The translations under genes and the position numbers were made by a program. Below are positions 1 through 5,620 of a stretch of DNA of 10,910 bases, piece by piece. The notes beneath the pieces are model-generated. The model made no database searches and was not told where the DNA came from. It worked only from the letters and a program-made list of their open reading frames with translations. The stretch covers positions 1 through 10,910 of the forward strand of contig QGUT01000047.1 of assembly GCA_003242255.1 (NCBI GenBank), read 5' to 3'. Positions within the stretch are counted from its first letter, which is position 1. The number at the start of each line of letters is the position of its first letter. The DNA is from Bacillota bacterium (GTDB lineage Bacteria > Bacillota > Thermosediminibacteria > Thermosediminibacterales > Thermosediminibacteraceae).

Positions 1-144
1 GCTGTTGTCCACCACTTCGTAGACCAGGTGGTGCAGGCCCCTGCTATCGGTGGAACCGATGTACATTCCGGGCCTTAGTCTCACGTGCTCCAGGCCCTCG
101 AGCACTTCTATTTTTGTTTCATCGTAGACCGTGTTCTTATCCAA
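1..144 (-). CDS. gyrB: DNA gyrase subunit B, N-terminal 48 codons (runs off the left edge)
   Basis: GyrB is the ATPase subunit of the type IIA topoisomerase that adds negative supercoils ahead of forks. Only the extreme N-terminus of the GHKL ATP-binding domain is inside the window. Visible family marks are IEVLEGLEHVRLRPGMYIGS (residues 12-31) and YEVVDNS (42-48). By comparison with E. coli GyrB, Glu43 matches the catalytic glutamate (E42) and Asn47 the Mg-binding asparagine (N46). The start is TTG at 144-142. It is chosen because GGAGG (158-154) lies 9 bases upstream and no ATG is available before the conserved block. It follows remB by 17 bases on the same strand, so it is probably the distal part of the dnaN-recF operon. 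Identification is secure; the rest of the gene is outside the window. Confidence 0.96.
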   Translation of the reverse strand, partial: MDKNTVYDETKIEVLEGLEHVRLRPGMYIGSTDSRGLHHLVYEVVDNS

Positions 145-153
145 TTTCTACAA

Positions 154-158
154 CCTCC
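154..158 (-). promoter_or_regulatory. Shine-Dalgarno site fixing the TTG start of gyrB
   Basis: On the minus strand this reads GGAGG, 9 bases before the TTG at 144. It lies in the short gap after the remB stop. It supports separate initiation of gyrB at a non-AUG codon. Confidence 0.75.
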
Positions 159-161
159 AAC

Positions 162-419
162 TCAGAAACTCTCTTCGCTCAAGCTTTTGATAAAATTGGA
201 CCTCTTGTAGAGGGTGGTGGAAGAAATGGGCGAGAAATATATCTTCTTGTCCGTAACCACCAGCGACTTTCCCTCTTCTTCGCCGGGCACAATAAAACCC
301 TCTTCTTTCGCAATTTGCAGAAAATCCCGGGTATCCCGGAAATGGGCGCATTCCGCATCCAGGATCATGATGATATCTTTCGTCCGCACTACGGTGTTTT
401 TCCCTATGTGGAGGAACAC
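162..419 (-). CDS. remB: RemB/YaaB-like DUF370 protein
   Basis: An 85-residue member of the DUF370 (RemA/RemB) family. In B. subtilis, RemA is a DNA-binding regulator of biofilm-matrix and osmoprotection genes, and RemB (YaaB), encoded between recF and gyrB, has an auxiliary regulatory role. The protein shows the family pattern FLHIGKNTVVRTKDIIMILD (residues 2-21) and a conserved second half, SLVVTDKKIYFSPISSTTLYKR (52-73), with the loop between them of variable sequence. The start is GTG at 419-417, preceded by AGAGGTGA. It overlaps the end of the DUF721 gene by 16 bases and precedes gyrB by 17, so it is translated within the operon. The family and position are clear; the target genes in this organism are unknown. 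Confidence 0.88.
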   Translation of the reverse strand: MFLHIGKNTVVRTKDIIMILDAECAHFRDTRDFLQIAKEEGFIVPGEEEGKSLVVTDKKIYFSPISSTTLYKRSNFIKSLSEESF

Positions 420-892
420 TGTTTATCACCTCTCTTCGCTTTGAACTCGAAATCTTTTACGTAAAGTTCTATAAATTTGCTGCGCAGCTCTTCATCCTTG
501 ATCCTCGCTGCAATATTATACAACATTTGCTTTTTCTTTGCAGGAAGCTCTACTTTAATGTTTTCGCCGGGATTCTTGGCGCCTTCGCTGGTAGGTCTCC
601 CTTCGTCGAAGCCGGTTATCTGGAATCTTATATCCTTCACCAAGGGAGTCGCTAGAAAAGCGTTTATTTTTTCAATTATTTCGACTTTGAAAAACAGAAG
701 TTGATGAGCCCAAACCGAATTTTTTACCCCTATGAAGAGCGTATCTCCCCGGAAAAAAATCGGCTTGGAAACGGCCGCTATCTTTTCCCCCACTATATCG
801 CCGTATTTTACGAATATCATGGCTTCTTTGAGTTTGCGCTCCATATGTCCTTTTTTCAACAGGTCCCATAGCACATTCTTTATATCTTCCAC
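404..892 (-). CDS. dciA: DUF721 / DciA-like protein, putative replicative-helicase loader
   Basis: A 162-residue protein with a DUF721 (DciA) core at about residues 26-90. Visible marks are GDIVGEKIAAVSKP (31-44), the strand GDTLFIGVKNSVWAHQL (49-65) and a helix ending in INAF-LATPLVKDIRF (76-90). A polar linker (91-113) leads to a second helical, charged C-terminal part (about 115-155). DciA proteins are known to bind the replicative helicase DnaB in bacteria lacking DnaC or DnaI, and actinobacterial homologues also lie next to recF. The start is GTG at 892-890, 7 bases after the recF stop, with GGTGAT upstream. Its 3' end overlaps remB by 16 bases. The family call is strong from the pattern; the loader role in this organism is inferred from family and operon. 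Confidence 0.8.
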   Translation of the reverse strand: MEDIKNVLWDLLKKGHMERKLKEAMIFVKYGDIVGEKIAAVSKPIFFRGDTLFIGVKNSVWAHQLLFFKVEIIEKINAFLATPLVKDIRFQITGFDEGRPTSEGAKNPGENIKVELPAKKKQMLYNIAARIKDEELRSKFIELYVKDFEFKAKRGDKQCSST

Positions 893-899
893 TCCAGCA

Positions 900-2015
900 T
901 CACCGCCCTAATGTGCCCGCCTTTATCTTGTAAACCGAGGCCCTTTTCAAGACGTCCCCAGGAATAGCGTTAAGGTCTGAAGTGGTGACGAAGACCTGCC
1001 AGAGTTGATCTTCTTCCAGAATCCACCTTCGACGATTTACGTCCAGTTCGGAAAGGGCATCGTCCAGAAGAAGGATGGGAGAGATGCCGGTAAGTTCGAA
1101 AAAAATCCGCCTTTCGGCAAACTTCAAGCTAAGGCAAAGAGTCCTCTGTTCGCCCTGGGAACCGAAATACCTCAAATCCCTTCCGCCCAGCAAGAAATTC
1201 AGATCGTCCCGGTGGGGGCCGACCCGGGTAAAACCGCTCTTTAAATCTTCGGGAAGCGATTTTCTCAAAGCATCGGAAAAAGCTTCCCGAAAGGAATCCG
1301 GCGGGATATCTTCTGAAAAAGCGCTGTTTACGTACTTTACATCCAGCGGCCGTTCGTCTCTGGAAAAGTAAATATAATATTTTTTGATCCACGGTTCGAT
1401 CTTTTCTAAAAAAGCCCTTCGGGCTTTCAGTATCACAACTCCCAGTTCGGAAATTTGATCGTCCCATGCCTCCAGCGCACTGACCAGGGTCCTGTTGTGC
1501 TTTAGCTGCTTCAAAAGCATATTCCTCTGCGTGAGGGCCCGGTTGTATTCGGCCAGGTAACGCCCGTACTGGGGTTTTAGCCTGCTTATCACCAGGTCCA
1601 GAAATCTCCTCCTCTCGGCGGGCCTTCCCTTTATGAGGCTCAAGTCATCGGGAGAAAAAAATACGGCGTGGATTTGCCAAAACAGCTCCGAAAAGCGCTT
1701 CTTTTCAACGCCGCATTCCAGGACCTTTTTCTTTTCGCTTATGCTCAACCGCACTTCCCTGTCCACCGGGCCGGAAGAAGTGGAAAAAAAACCCTTAAGG
1801 TATGCATTGGCTTCCCCGAACAAAATCAGGTGCTGCTCCTTTGCGGCCCTCATGGGCCTCAGGTTGCAGATAAAATATATGGCTTCTAAAAGATTGGTCT
1901 TTCCCTGGGCGTTATCCCCAAAAAATACGTTAAGACCTTCTGAAAATCCCGCTTCAAGCTCTTTAAAATTTCGAAAGTTGAAAAGCCGCAATTTTTCAAG
2001 GTGCAAATTATTCAC
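900..2015 (-). CDS. recF: DNA replication and repair protein RecF
   Basis: RecF is an SMC/ABC-type ATPase that, with RecO and RecR, helps load RecA at gapped DNA and stalled forks. The 371-residue length is normal. The Walker A motif GDNAQGKT lies at residues 33-40, the ABC signature GSQGEQ at 285-290, and Walker B ILLLDD at 314-319, followed by the D-loop SELD at 322-325. The central segment (about 110-260) is the helical arm and lobe II region. The start is GTG at 2015-2013, because the conserved LEKLRLFNFRNF block begins a few residues later and no ATG precedes it. A purine-rich AAGGGCGG site is present upstream. The gene overlaps yaaA by 8 bases and so is probably translationally coupled to it. 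Confidence 0.97.
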   Translation of the reverse strand: MNNLHLEKLRLFNFRNFKELEAGFSEGLNVFFGDNAQGKTNLLEAIYFICNLRPMRAAKEQHLILFGEANAYLKGFFSTSSGPVDREVRLSISEKKKVLECGVEKKRFSELFWQIHAVFFSPDDLSLIKGRPAERRRFLDLVISRLKPQYGRYLAEYNRALTQRNMLLKQLKHNRTLVSALEAWDDQISELGVVILKARRAFLEKIEPWIKKYYIYFSRDERPLDVKYVNSAFSEDIPPDSFREAFSDALRKSLPEDLKSGFTRVGPHRDDLNFLLGGRDLRYFGSQGEQRTLCLSLKFAERRIFFELTGISPILLLDDALSELDVNRRRWILEEDQLWQVFVTTSDLNAIPGDVLKRASVYKIKAGTLGR

Positions 2016-2226
2016 TCCCGCCCTTCACTAGAAAGGTCTCACCTTGAAATTCCACCCTATCCCCCGGATAGAGCTTCCGGGACCTTCTGGTTTCAACCTC
2101 TCCGTTTACCTTGACCTGGCCCTGTTGAATCATGAGCTTTGCCTGCCCACCGGTCATGACGGCCCCCGACCACTTCAAGAACTGATCCAGGTTTATGGTC
2201 TCGGTCTTTATGAAGACTTCCCGCAC
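2008..2226 (-). CDS. yaaA: S4-domain RNA-binding protein YaaA
   Basis: A 72-residue single-domain protein of the S4 superfamily. The S4 core is seen as INLDQFLKWSGAVMTGGQAK (residues 11-30), then the loop and strand QGQVKVNGEVETRRSRKLYPGD (35-56), ending in a hydrophobic strand FLVKG. The family homologue in B. subtilis lies in the same place between dnaN and recF and is linked to 50S ribosome assembly. The start is GTG at 2226-2224, immediately after the dnaN TAA, with GAGGAGTGA inside the end of dnaN as ribosome binding site. The 3' end overlaps recF by 8 bases. The domain and position are clear; the precise RNA target is inferred. Confidence 0.9.
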   Translation of the reverse strand: MREVFIKTETINLDQFLKWSGAVMTGGQAKLMIQQGQVKVNGEVETRRSRKLYPGDRVEFQGETFLVKGGSE

Positions 2227-3333
2227 TTAACCATCACTCCTCAATCGGACGGGCAGTATGAAATTCACGTGATTTTCAACCCCTACGGGCCTTATGACGC
2301 ATGGGCCCACTTCACCTGCGAATTTCATTTCCACTTCCGGCTTTTCTACGGACCTCAAGGCCTCGATGAAGAACCGGGCGTTGAAAGCGACTATGAGGTC
2401 CTCCCCGGAAGTGCTGCATTCCACCTTTTCGTACACGCTGCCCACGTCCGATTCGGTGCTTATTTTTATGCAATTGCTCTCTATATCGAATTTTATCAGA
2501 TTGTTTTTGCTGCCTTCCCTCGCCACGACGAAGGCCCGTTCTATGCTGGAGAGCAGCAGGTCCGTATTCGCCACCACCGTCACCCTCGGCTCTATTTCTA
2601 CCACCTGTTCGTAATCGATAAATTTTCCCTCTAGAAGCCTGCTGGAGATGGTGATATTTTCGGTGGCGAAGATCACCCTGTTGCCCCCGACATGGATCTC
2701 GAGCGAATCTTCGCCATCGGAAAGGGCCCTGCTGAGCTCTAAAAGGGCTTTTCCGGGGACCACCACGCTGAAATCGGATCCTTCCAATTCTTCCCATCGC
2801 CAGGCTATCCTGAAACCGTCCAGGGCTACCACGTGGAACCTGCCGCCCTTGAGTTCCAAGAGCTCGCCGGTCAGAACCGGCCTCGCTATGGAGTCCTCGG
2901 CCCTAGCGAAGATGGTCTGCCTTATCATGTTTTTCAGAACTTCCTTCGGCAGTTTTATAAGGGGGCTGGTTTCCCTCGGCACCACTTCGGGAAAATCGTC
3001 GCTTTCCAAAGCCGGTATGATAAGGTGAAAATCACCGGATTCTACGTTCACGCGGTTTTTTTCGCATTTAAAATGGACTTGCCCTTTAGGCAGCTTCCTC
3101 AATATCTCGGAGAGGGCTTTGGTAGATATTACTGCATCGCCTTCTTCCATAATTTGCGCAGGCACCCTGCATTCTATACCCATCTCCAGGTCCGTGGCGG
3201 AGAGTTCCAGTGTACTCCCGTAAGCTGAGAACTTGACACCGGAGAGGATCGGCATGGTGGTTTTTCCTGCAGTAAACCTTTCGGAAAGGGATATGCCCGA
3301 AGTCAGTCCATCTTTGTCGACTACAAATTCCAT
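2227..3333 (-). CDS. dnaN: DNA polymerase III beta subunit (sliding clamp)
   Basis: DnaN forms the ring-shaped dimeric clamp that holds the replicative polymerase on DNA. I place the start at ATG 3333-3331, giving 368 residues that begin MEFVVDKDGL, which lines up with the start of known clamps (B. subtilis MKFTIQKD). An in-frame ATG 15 bases upstream (3348-3346) is rejected because it overlaps the GGAGGT ribosome binding site used by the inner start. Recognisable blocks are TTMPILSGVKF near residues 25-35, the repeated three-domain clamp fold, and the C-terminal FILPVRL, which forms part of the partner-binding pocket, with a short extra tail (RSDG). It is the first gene after the origin and is directly followed by yaaA with no gap. 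No convincing sigma-A promoter was seen just upstream. Confidence 0.96.
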   Translation of the reverse strand: MEFVVDKDGLTSGISLSERFTAGKTTMPILSGVKFSAYGSTLELSATDLEMGIECRVPAQIMEEGDAVISTKALSEILRKLPKGQVHFKCEKNRVNVESGDFHLIIPALESDDFPEVVPRETSPLIKLPKEVLKNMIRQTIFARAEDSIARPVLTGELLELKGGRFHVVALDGFRIAWRWEELEGSDFSVVVPGKALLELSRALSDGEDSLEIHVGGNRVIFATENITISSRLLEGKFIDYEQVVEIEPRVTVVANTDLLLSSIERAFVVAREGSKNNLIKFDIESNCIKISTESDVGSVYEKVECSTSGEDLIVAFNARFFIEALRSVEKPEVEMKFAGEVGPCVIRPVGVENHVNFILPVRLRSDG

Positions 3334-3340
3334 ATTCAAG

Positions 3341-3346
3341 ACCTCC
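3341..3346 (-). promoter_or_regulatory. Shine-Dalgarno site deciding the dnaN start
   Basis: GGAGGT on the minus strand, 7 bases before ATG 3333. The upstream candidate ATG (3348-3346) shares a base with this site and has no such site of its own, so the shorter protein is preferred. Confidence 0.85.
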
Positions 3347-3382
3347 ATGAAAATAAAGCTTCCGGGGCTAGTTATTCAAAAT

Positions 3383-3413
3383 TAGCAGTAGTAGTAGTAA
3401 GGCTTGTGGATAT
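3383..3413 (+). promoter_or_regulatory. Basal unwinding element: DnaA-trios plus adjoining DnaA box
   Basis: Six trinucleotides TAG CAG TAG TAG TAG TAA (3383-3400) run into a GGC spacer (3401-3403) and a DnaA box TGTGGATAT (3405-3413). Read 3' to 5', the plus strand gives AAT GAT GAT GAT GAC GAT, matching the published DnaA-trio rule (3'-[G/A]A[T/A]-5') in five of six units; GAC is the exception. DnaA bound at the boxes is expected to extend along this strand toward dnaN and open the AT-rich DNA left of 3383. The order box, GC-rich spacer, trios matches the known system in B. subtilis. Confidence 0.88.
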
Positions 3414-3464
3414 GTGGATAAATTATGTGAATAATTCTTTTTCTGTTTTTTCCCGTGTGGATAA
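3405..3464 (+). promoter_or_regulatory. dnaN-proximal DnaA-box array
   Basis: Four boxes in the same orientation: TGTGGATAT at 3405-3413 (one mismatch), TGTGGATAA at 3413-3421 (perfect, sharing one base with the first), TGTGAATAA at 3426-3434 (fits TTATNCACA), and TGTGGATAA at 3456-3464 (perfect). A weak copy, TGTGGGGAA, follows at 3467-3475. The near-tandem first pair next to the trios is the likely seed for the DnaA filament. Confidence 0.92.
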
Positions 3465-3552
3465 GCTGTGGGGAAGGGTGGTTATTTTGTCCACTTTTTG
3501 CACATAATAAAAATGTACCGGGTCGCTTATCCACACTTTTCCACAGCTTATC
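3455..3552. repeat. Nested inverted repeats linking the two DnaA-box arrays
   Basis: The left unit GTGTGGATAAGCTGTGG (3455-3471) has two partners on the right. GTGTGGATAAGC (3455-3466) is the exact reverse complement of GCTTATCCACAC (3525-3536). GATAAGCTGTGG (3460-3471) is the exact reverse complement of CCACAGCTTATC (3541-3552). Each match is 12 bp and extends beyond the 9-bp DnaA box, so it is more than shared boxes alone would give. Confidence 0.85.
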
Positions 3553-3579
3553 AATACGATATCAATAAGTTTTTCCACA
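3496..3579 (-). promoter_or_regulatory. dnaA-proximal DnaA-box array
   Basis: Boxes in the opposite orientation to the other array: TTTTGCACA at 3496-3504 (one mismatch to TTATNCACA), TTATCCACA at 3527-3535 (perfect), TTTTCCACA at 3537-3545 (one mismatch) and TTTTCCACA at 3571-3579 (one mismatch), the last ending one base before the dnaA stop codon. Weaker matches lie at 3487-3495 and 3548-3556. Confidence 0.85.
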
Positions 3580-4929
3580 TCAGCCGTTTTGGATTTTCTT
3601 TTTGAGGTTTTCAATGAGCGATGCAAATTGAGGGTCTTTTTGTATGTCCCGGGATATCTTTTCGCAGGCGTGGATTACGGTGGTGTGGTCCCGCCCACCG
3701 AATTCTTCTCCTATTTTGGGGAGAGAATAATCGGTCAGTTCCCGGCACAAATACATGGCGACCTGTCTGGCGTAGGCGATTTCCTTAGTCCTCTTCTTGG
3801 ACTTAAAGTCTTCGATTTTCACGGAAAAGTGGTTGCTCACTACCTGCAGTATGTCCATTATCGAAACAGTTTTAGGCTTCTGGTTGGGCAATATGTCTTT
3901 CAATACCTGTTCGGCCAGAGCAAGGTCTATAGGTTTGTTGGTGAGAGAAGAAAAGGCCACTATGCGGATTAGCGCACCTTCCAATTCCCGGATGTTGGTC
4001 TCGATTTTGGTGGCGATGAAATTGATCACCTCGTCGGGGACGGTGAGCTTTTCCATCATCGCCTTTTTCCTCAAAATGGCGATTCTGGTTTCGAAGTCCG
4101 GCGGCTGTATGTCGGTTATAAGTCCCCACTCGAAGCGGGAGCGCAGCCGTTCCTCCAGAGTGGGAATCTCTTTTGGAGGCCGGTCGCTCGATATTATTAT
4201 CTGCTTGTTGGCCTCGTACAGGGCGTTGAAGGTGTGGAAAAATTCTTCCTGGGTCCTTTCCTTGCCTGCTATGAATTGAATATCGTCTATCAGGAGCACG
4301 TCGATATTCCTGTATTTATTTCTGAATTCCACGTTTTTATCGTCGCGGATTGAATTTATCAACTCATTGGTAAATTTTTCTGAAGAGACGTACATAACTT
4401 TTGCTGAAGGATCGTGCTCCAGAATGTAATGGCCGATAGCGTGCATGAGATGGGTCTTGCCGAGCCCCACCCCGCCGTATATGAAAAGAGGATTGTAAGC
4501 TTTAGCCGGTGCCTGGGCTACGGCTAAAGAGGCGGCGTGGGCAAACCGGTTGCTGTTGCCGACGACGAAAGTGTCGAAAGTGTATTTAGAATTCAGGTTG
4601 CACTGAATTTCTTCGCTGTAATTTTTATTTTCCTTTTCGACGGCATCTATTGTGGAGGCCTGTTCGGAGACCGAAGTGCTGTCAATTTTAAAGAAAATAC
4701 TGACATTCCGGTTCAGAATTGAACTCAATATGTCTTTCAGGAGGTTTGAGTATCTTTTTTCCAAAACTTCTTTCAGGAAATCGTTGGGAACTTCCACTAT
4801 GGCGATATCGTCCTCTATCCCGAGGAGTTTGGTGGGTTTGAGGAAGGTGTTGAAAGACACGTCGTTGTTGAGTTCGCTGCTCAATACTTTTAGAACCTGC
4901 TGCCAGAGGTCTGGAAGGTTGTGGGTCAT
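3580..4929 (-). CDS. dnaA: Chromosomal replication initiator protein DnaA
   Basis: DnaA binds the origin boxes, forms an ATP-dependent filament and melts the DNA for helicase loading. The 449 residues show all four domains: the N-terminal DnaB/partner domain I (about 1-80), a variable linker (about 82-112), the AAA+ domain III from YTFDTFVVGNSNRFAHAA (116-133), with Walker A GGVGLGKTH (152-160) and Walker B LLIDDIQF (212-219), and DNA-binding domain IV with the signature GGRDHTTVIHA (411-421). The start is ATG 4929-4927, with AAGGAGG (4943-4937) 7 bases upstream. It is read toward the origin, as in B. subtilis. Its promoter (4973-5001) has no DnaA box nearby. Identification is certain. Confidence 0.98.
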   Translation of the reverse strand: MTHNLPDLWQQVLKVLSSELNNDVSFNTFLKPTKLLGIEDDIAIVEVPNDFLKEVLEKRYSNLLKDILSSILNRNVSIFFKIDSTSVSEQASTIDAVEKENKNYSEEIQCNLNSKYTFDTFVVGNSNRFAHAASLAVAQAPAKAYNPLFIYGGVGLGKTHLMHAIGHYILEHDPSAKVMYVSSEKFTNELINSIRDDKNVEFRNKYRNIDVLLIDDIQFIAGKERTQEEFFHTFNALYEANKQIIISSDRPPKEIPTLEERLRSRFEWGLITDIQPPDFETRIAILRKKAMMEKLTVPDEVINFIATKIETNIRELEGALIRIVAFSSLTNKPIDLALAEQVLKDILPNQKPKTVSIMDILQVVSNHFSVKIEDFKSKKRTKEIAYARQVAMYLCRELTDYSLPKIGEEFGGRDHTTVIHACEKISRDIQKDPQFASLIENLKKKIQNG

Positions 4930-4972
4930 AAAAAAACCTCCTTAAAAGAAAAAAGAACTAGAAGCTAATAAA

Positions 4973-5001
4973 ATGATAACAAAATACGACATCACATTCA
5001 A
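4973..5001 (-). promoter_or_regulatory. Predicted sigma-A promoter of dnaA
   Basis: On the minus strand: -35 TTGAAT (5001-4996), a 17-base spacer, and -10 TATCAT (4978-4973; five of six consensus bases). Transcription would start near 4966, giving a leader of roughly 35-40 bases before the dnaA ATG. No DnaA box was found between here and the start codon. Confidence 0.7.
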
Positions 5002-5017
5002 TAAGAAACATATTTTC

Positions 5018-5047
5018 TTGACAATTATTAATATTATCGGCTATAAT
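5018..5047 (+). promoter_or_regulatory. Strong sigma-A promoter of rpmH
   Basis: Perfect -35 TTGACA (5018-5023) and perfect -10 TATAAT (5042-5047) with an 18-base spacer; the surroundings are very AT-rich. It points away from the dnaA promoter, with 16 bases between the two -35 boxes. It probably drives the ribosomal-protein-led cluster on the plus strand. Confidence 0.88.
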
Positions 5048-5079
5048 CTACTTAGTTTTCAGCCTGAGGGGGTGAAGGG

Positions 5080-5214
5080 ATGAAACAGACGTACCAGCCG
5101 AATAGAAGGCACAGAAAGAAGGTTCACGGTTTTAGAAAGAGAATGAGCACGAAGAGCGGAAGGAATGTGATCAGAAGAAGAAGGCTAAAGGGAAGGAAGA
5201 GGTTAACAGCATAA
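5080..5214 (+). CDS. rpmH: 50S ribosomal protein L34
   Basis: A 44-residue, extremely basic protein. It starts MKQTYQPNRRHRKKVHGFRK and continues RMSTKSGRNVIRRRRLKGRK to the end RLTA, the classic L34 pattern of a small RNA-binding protein of the large ribosomal subunit. The start is ATG 5080, with GAGGGGGTGA (5066-5075) as a strong ribosome binding site; the stop is TAA 5212-5214. It is the first gene after the strong promoter at 5018-5047 and lies 55 bases before rnpA, the usual bacterial pairing. Length and sequence are fully normal. Confidence 0.98.
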   Translation: MKQTYQPNRRHRKKVHGFRKRMSTKSGRNVIRRRRLKGRKRLTA

Positions 5215-5242
5215 GGGCCGCAATGAAGAAAAAGCGGCCTTA
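5212..5242 (+). other. RNA hairpin between rpmH and rnpA
   Basis: TAAGGGCCGC (5212-5221) pairs with GCGGCCTTA (5234-5242), leaving one bulged G and a 12-base A-rich loop. The stem includes the rpmH stop codon. Only scattered Us follow, so it is a poor full terminator. It could be a partial attenuator or an RNA-processing or stability element that lowers rnpA relative to rpmH. Confidence 0.5.
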
Positions 5243-5273
5243 TTCCAGATTTTCGGAGGAAAAGAAGGCTTGA
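5223..5273 (+). CDS. Possible 16-residue leader ORF before rnpA
   Basis: ATG 5223 opens a reading frame for MKKKRPYSRFSEEKKA and stops at TGA 5271-5273, which overlaps the rnpA start codon TTG (5270-5272) as TTGA. The ATG sits in the loop of the hairpin at 5212-5242, with only a weak AAGGG upstream. If translated it would couple to rnpA. It may equally be chance in an A-rich spacer; no known peptide family is recognised. Confidence 0.25.
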   Translation: MKKKRPYSRFSEEKKA

Positions 5274-5620
5274 AAAAGCGCTTAAGATTAACAAAAAATT
5301 TTGAATTTATCGCGGTGTACAAAAAGGGAAGGCGTGCGGGATGCCCTTTTTTTACCATGTACGCGAAGGAAAACGGCCTTGAATTTACGAGGCTCGGCGT
5401 TTCGGTCAGCAAGAAAATAGGAAAGAGCGTAGTGAGGAACAAAGTGAAGAGGCGGATCAAGGAAGCCTTCAGGACCAGCTACGATGATATAAAGAGTGGT
5501 TACGACGTAGTGATCTCGGCAAAAGAAGACATCAAAGAGGCAAATTACCATGAAATAAAAGGGTACATGATAAAATTGCTAAAAAAATTAAACCTCTGGG
5601 CTGGGAACAAAAATGAGTAA
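5270..5620 (+). CDS. rnpA: Ribonuclease P protein component
   Basis: RnpA binds the RNase P RNA and aids 5' processing of pre-tRNA. The 116 residues are normal for the family. Seen are an N-terminal basic stretch (MKKRLRLTKNFEF), the strand GVSVSKKIGKSVVRNKVKRR and the hallmark RNR-type helix RNKVKRRIKEAFR at residues 56-68. The start is TTG 5270; no ATG is available in frame, and GGAGG (5255-5259) lies 10 bases upstream. The last 8 bases overlap yidD, so the two are probably translationally coupled. It follows rpmH, the standard arrangement for balancing ribosome and tRNA-processing parts. Confidence 0.96.
   Translation: MKKRLRLTKNFEFIAVYKKGRRAGCPFFTMYAKENGLEFTRLGVSVSKKIGKSVVRNKVKRRIKEAFRTSYDDIKSGYDVVISAKEDIKEANYHEIKGYMIKLLKKLNLWAGNKNE

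Larger units (their letters stand above)
3350..3580. other. oriC: Chromosomal replication origin (oriC) between dnaA and dnaN
   Basis: The 246-base gap between dnaN and dnaA holds a dense set of DnaA boxes (TTATNCACA or its complement TGTGNATAA), a DnaA-trio run and AT-rich flanks. Boxes nearest dnaN read TGTGGATAA on the plus strand; those nearest dnaA read TTATCCACA, so the two arrays face each other around about 3480. The placement matches the dnaA-dnaN side of the B. subtilis origin, where unwinding takes place. The adjacent change of gene direction (left arm minus, right arm plus) agrees with two forks leaving from here. No Spo0A-type box (TGTCGAA) was found inside the gap. Confidence 0.93.

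Noticed and set aside
2044..2634. 196-codon plus-strand frame over yaaA and dnaN
   Set aside because: Antisense to dnaN and yaaA, His/Phe/Tyr-rich, with no ribosome binding site or domain; a shadow frame.
3315..3321. TGTCGAC resembling a Spo0A box near the start of dnaN
   Set aside because: It lies in dnaN coding sequence, has one mismatch to TGTCGAA and has no partner sites in the origin gap.
3334..3400. A sigma-A promoter for dnaN on the minus strand
   Set aside because: TTGAAT with a 17-base spacing to TTATTT was seen, but the -10 match is too poor to call; dnaN may be read from the dnaA transcript or a weak promoter.
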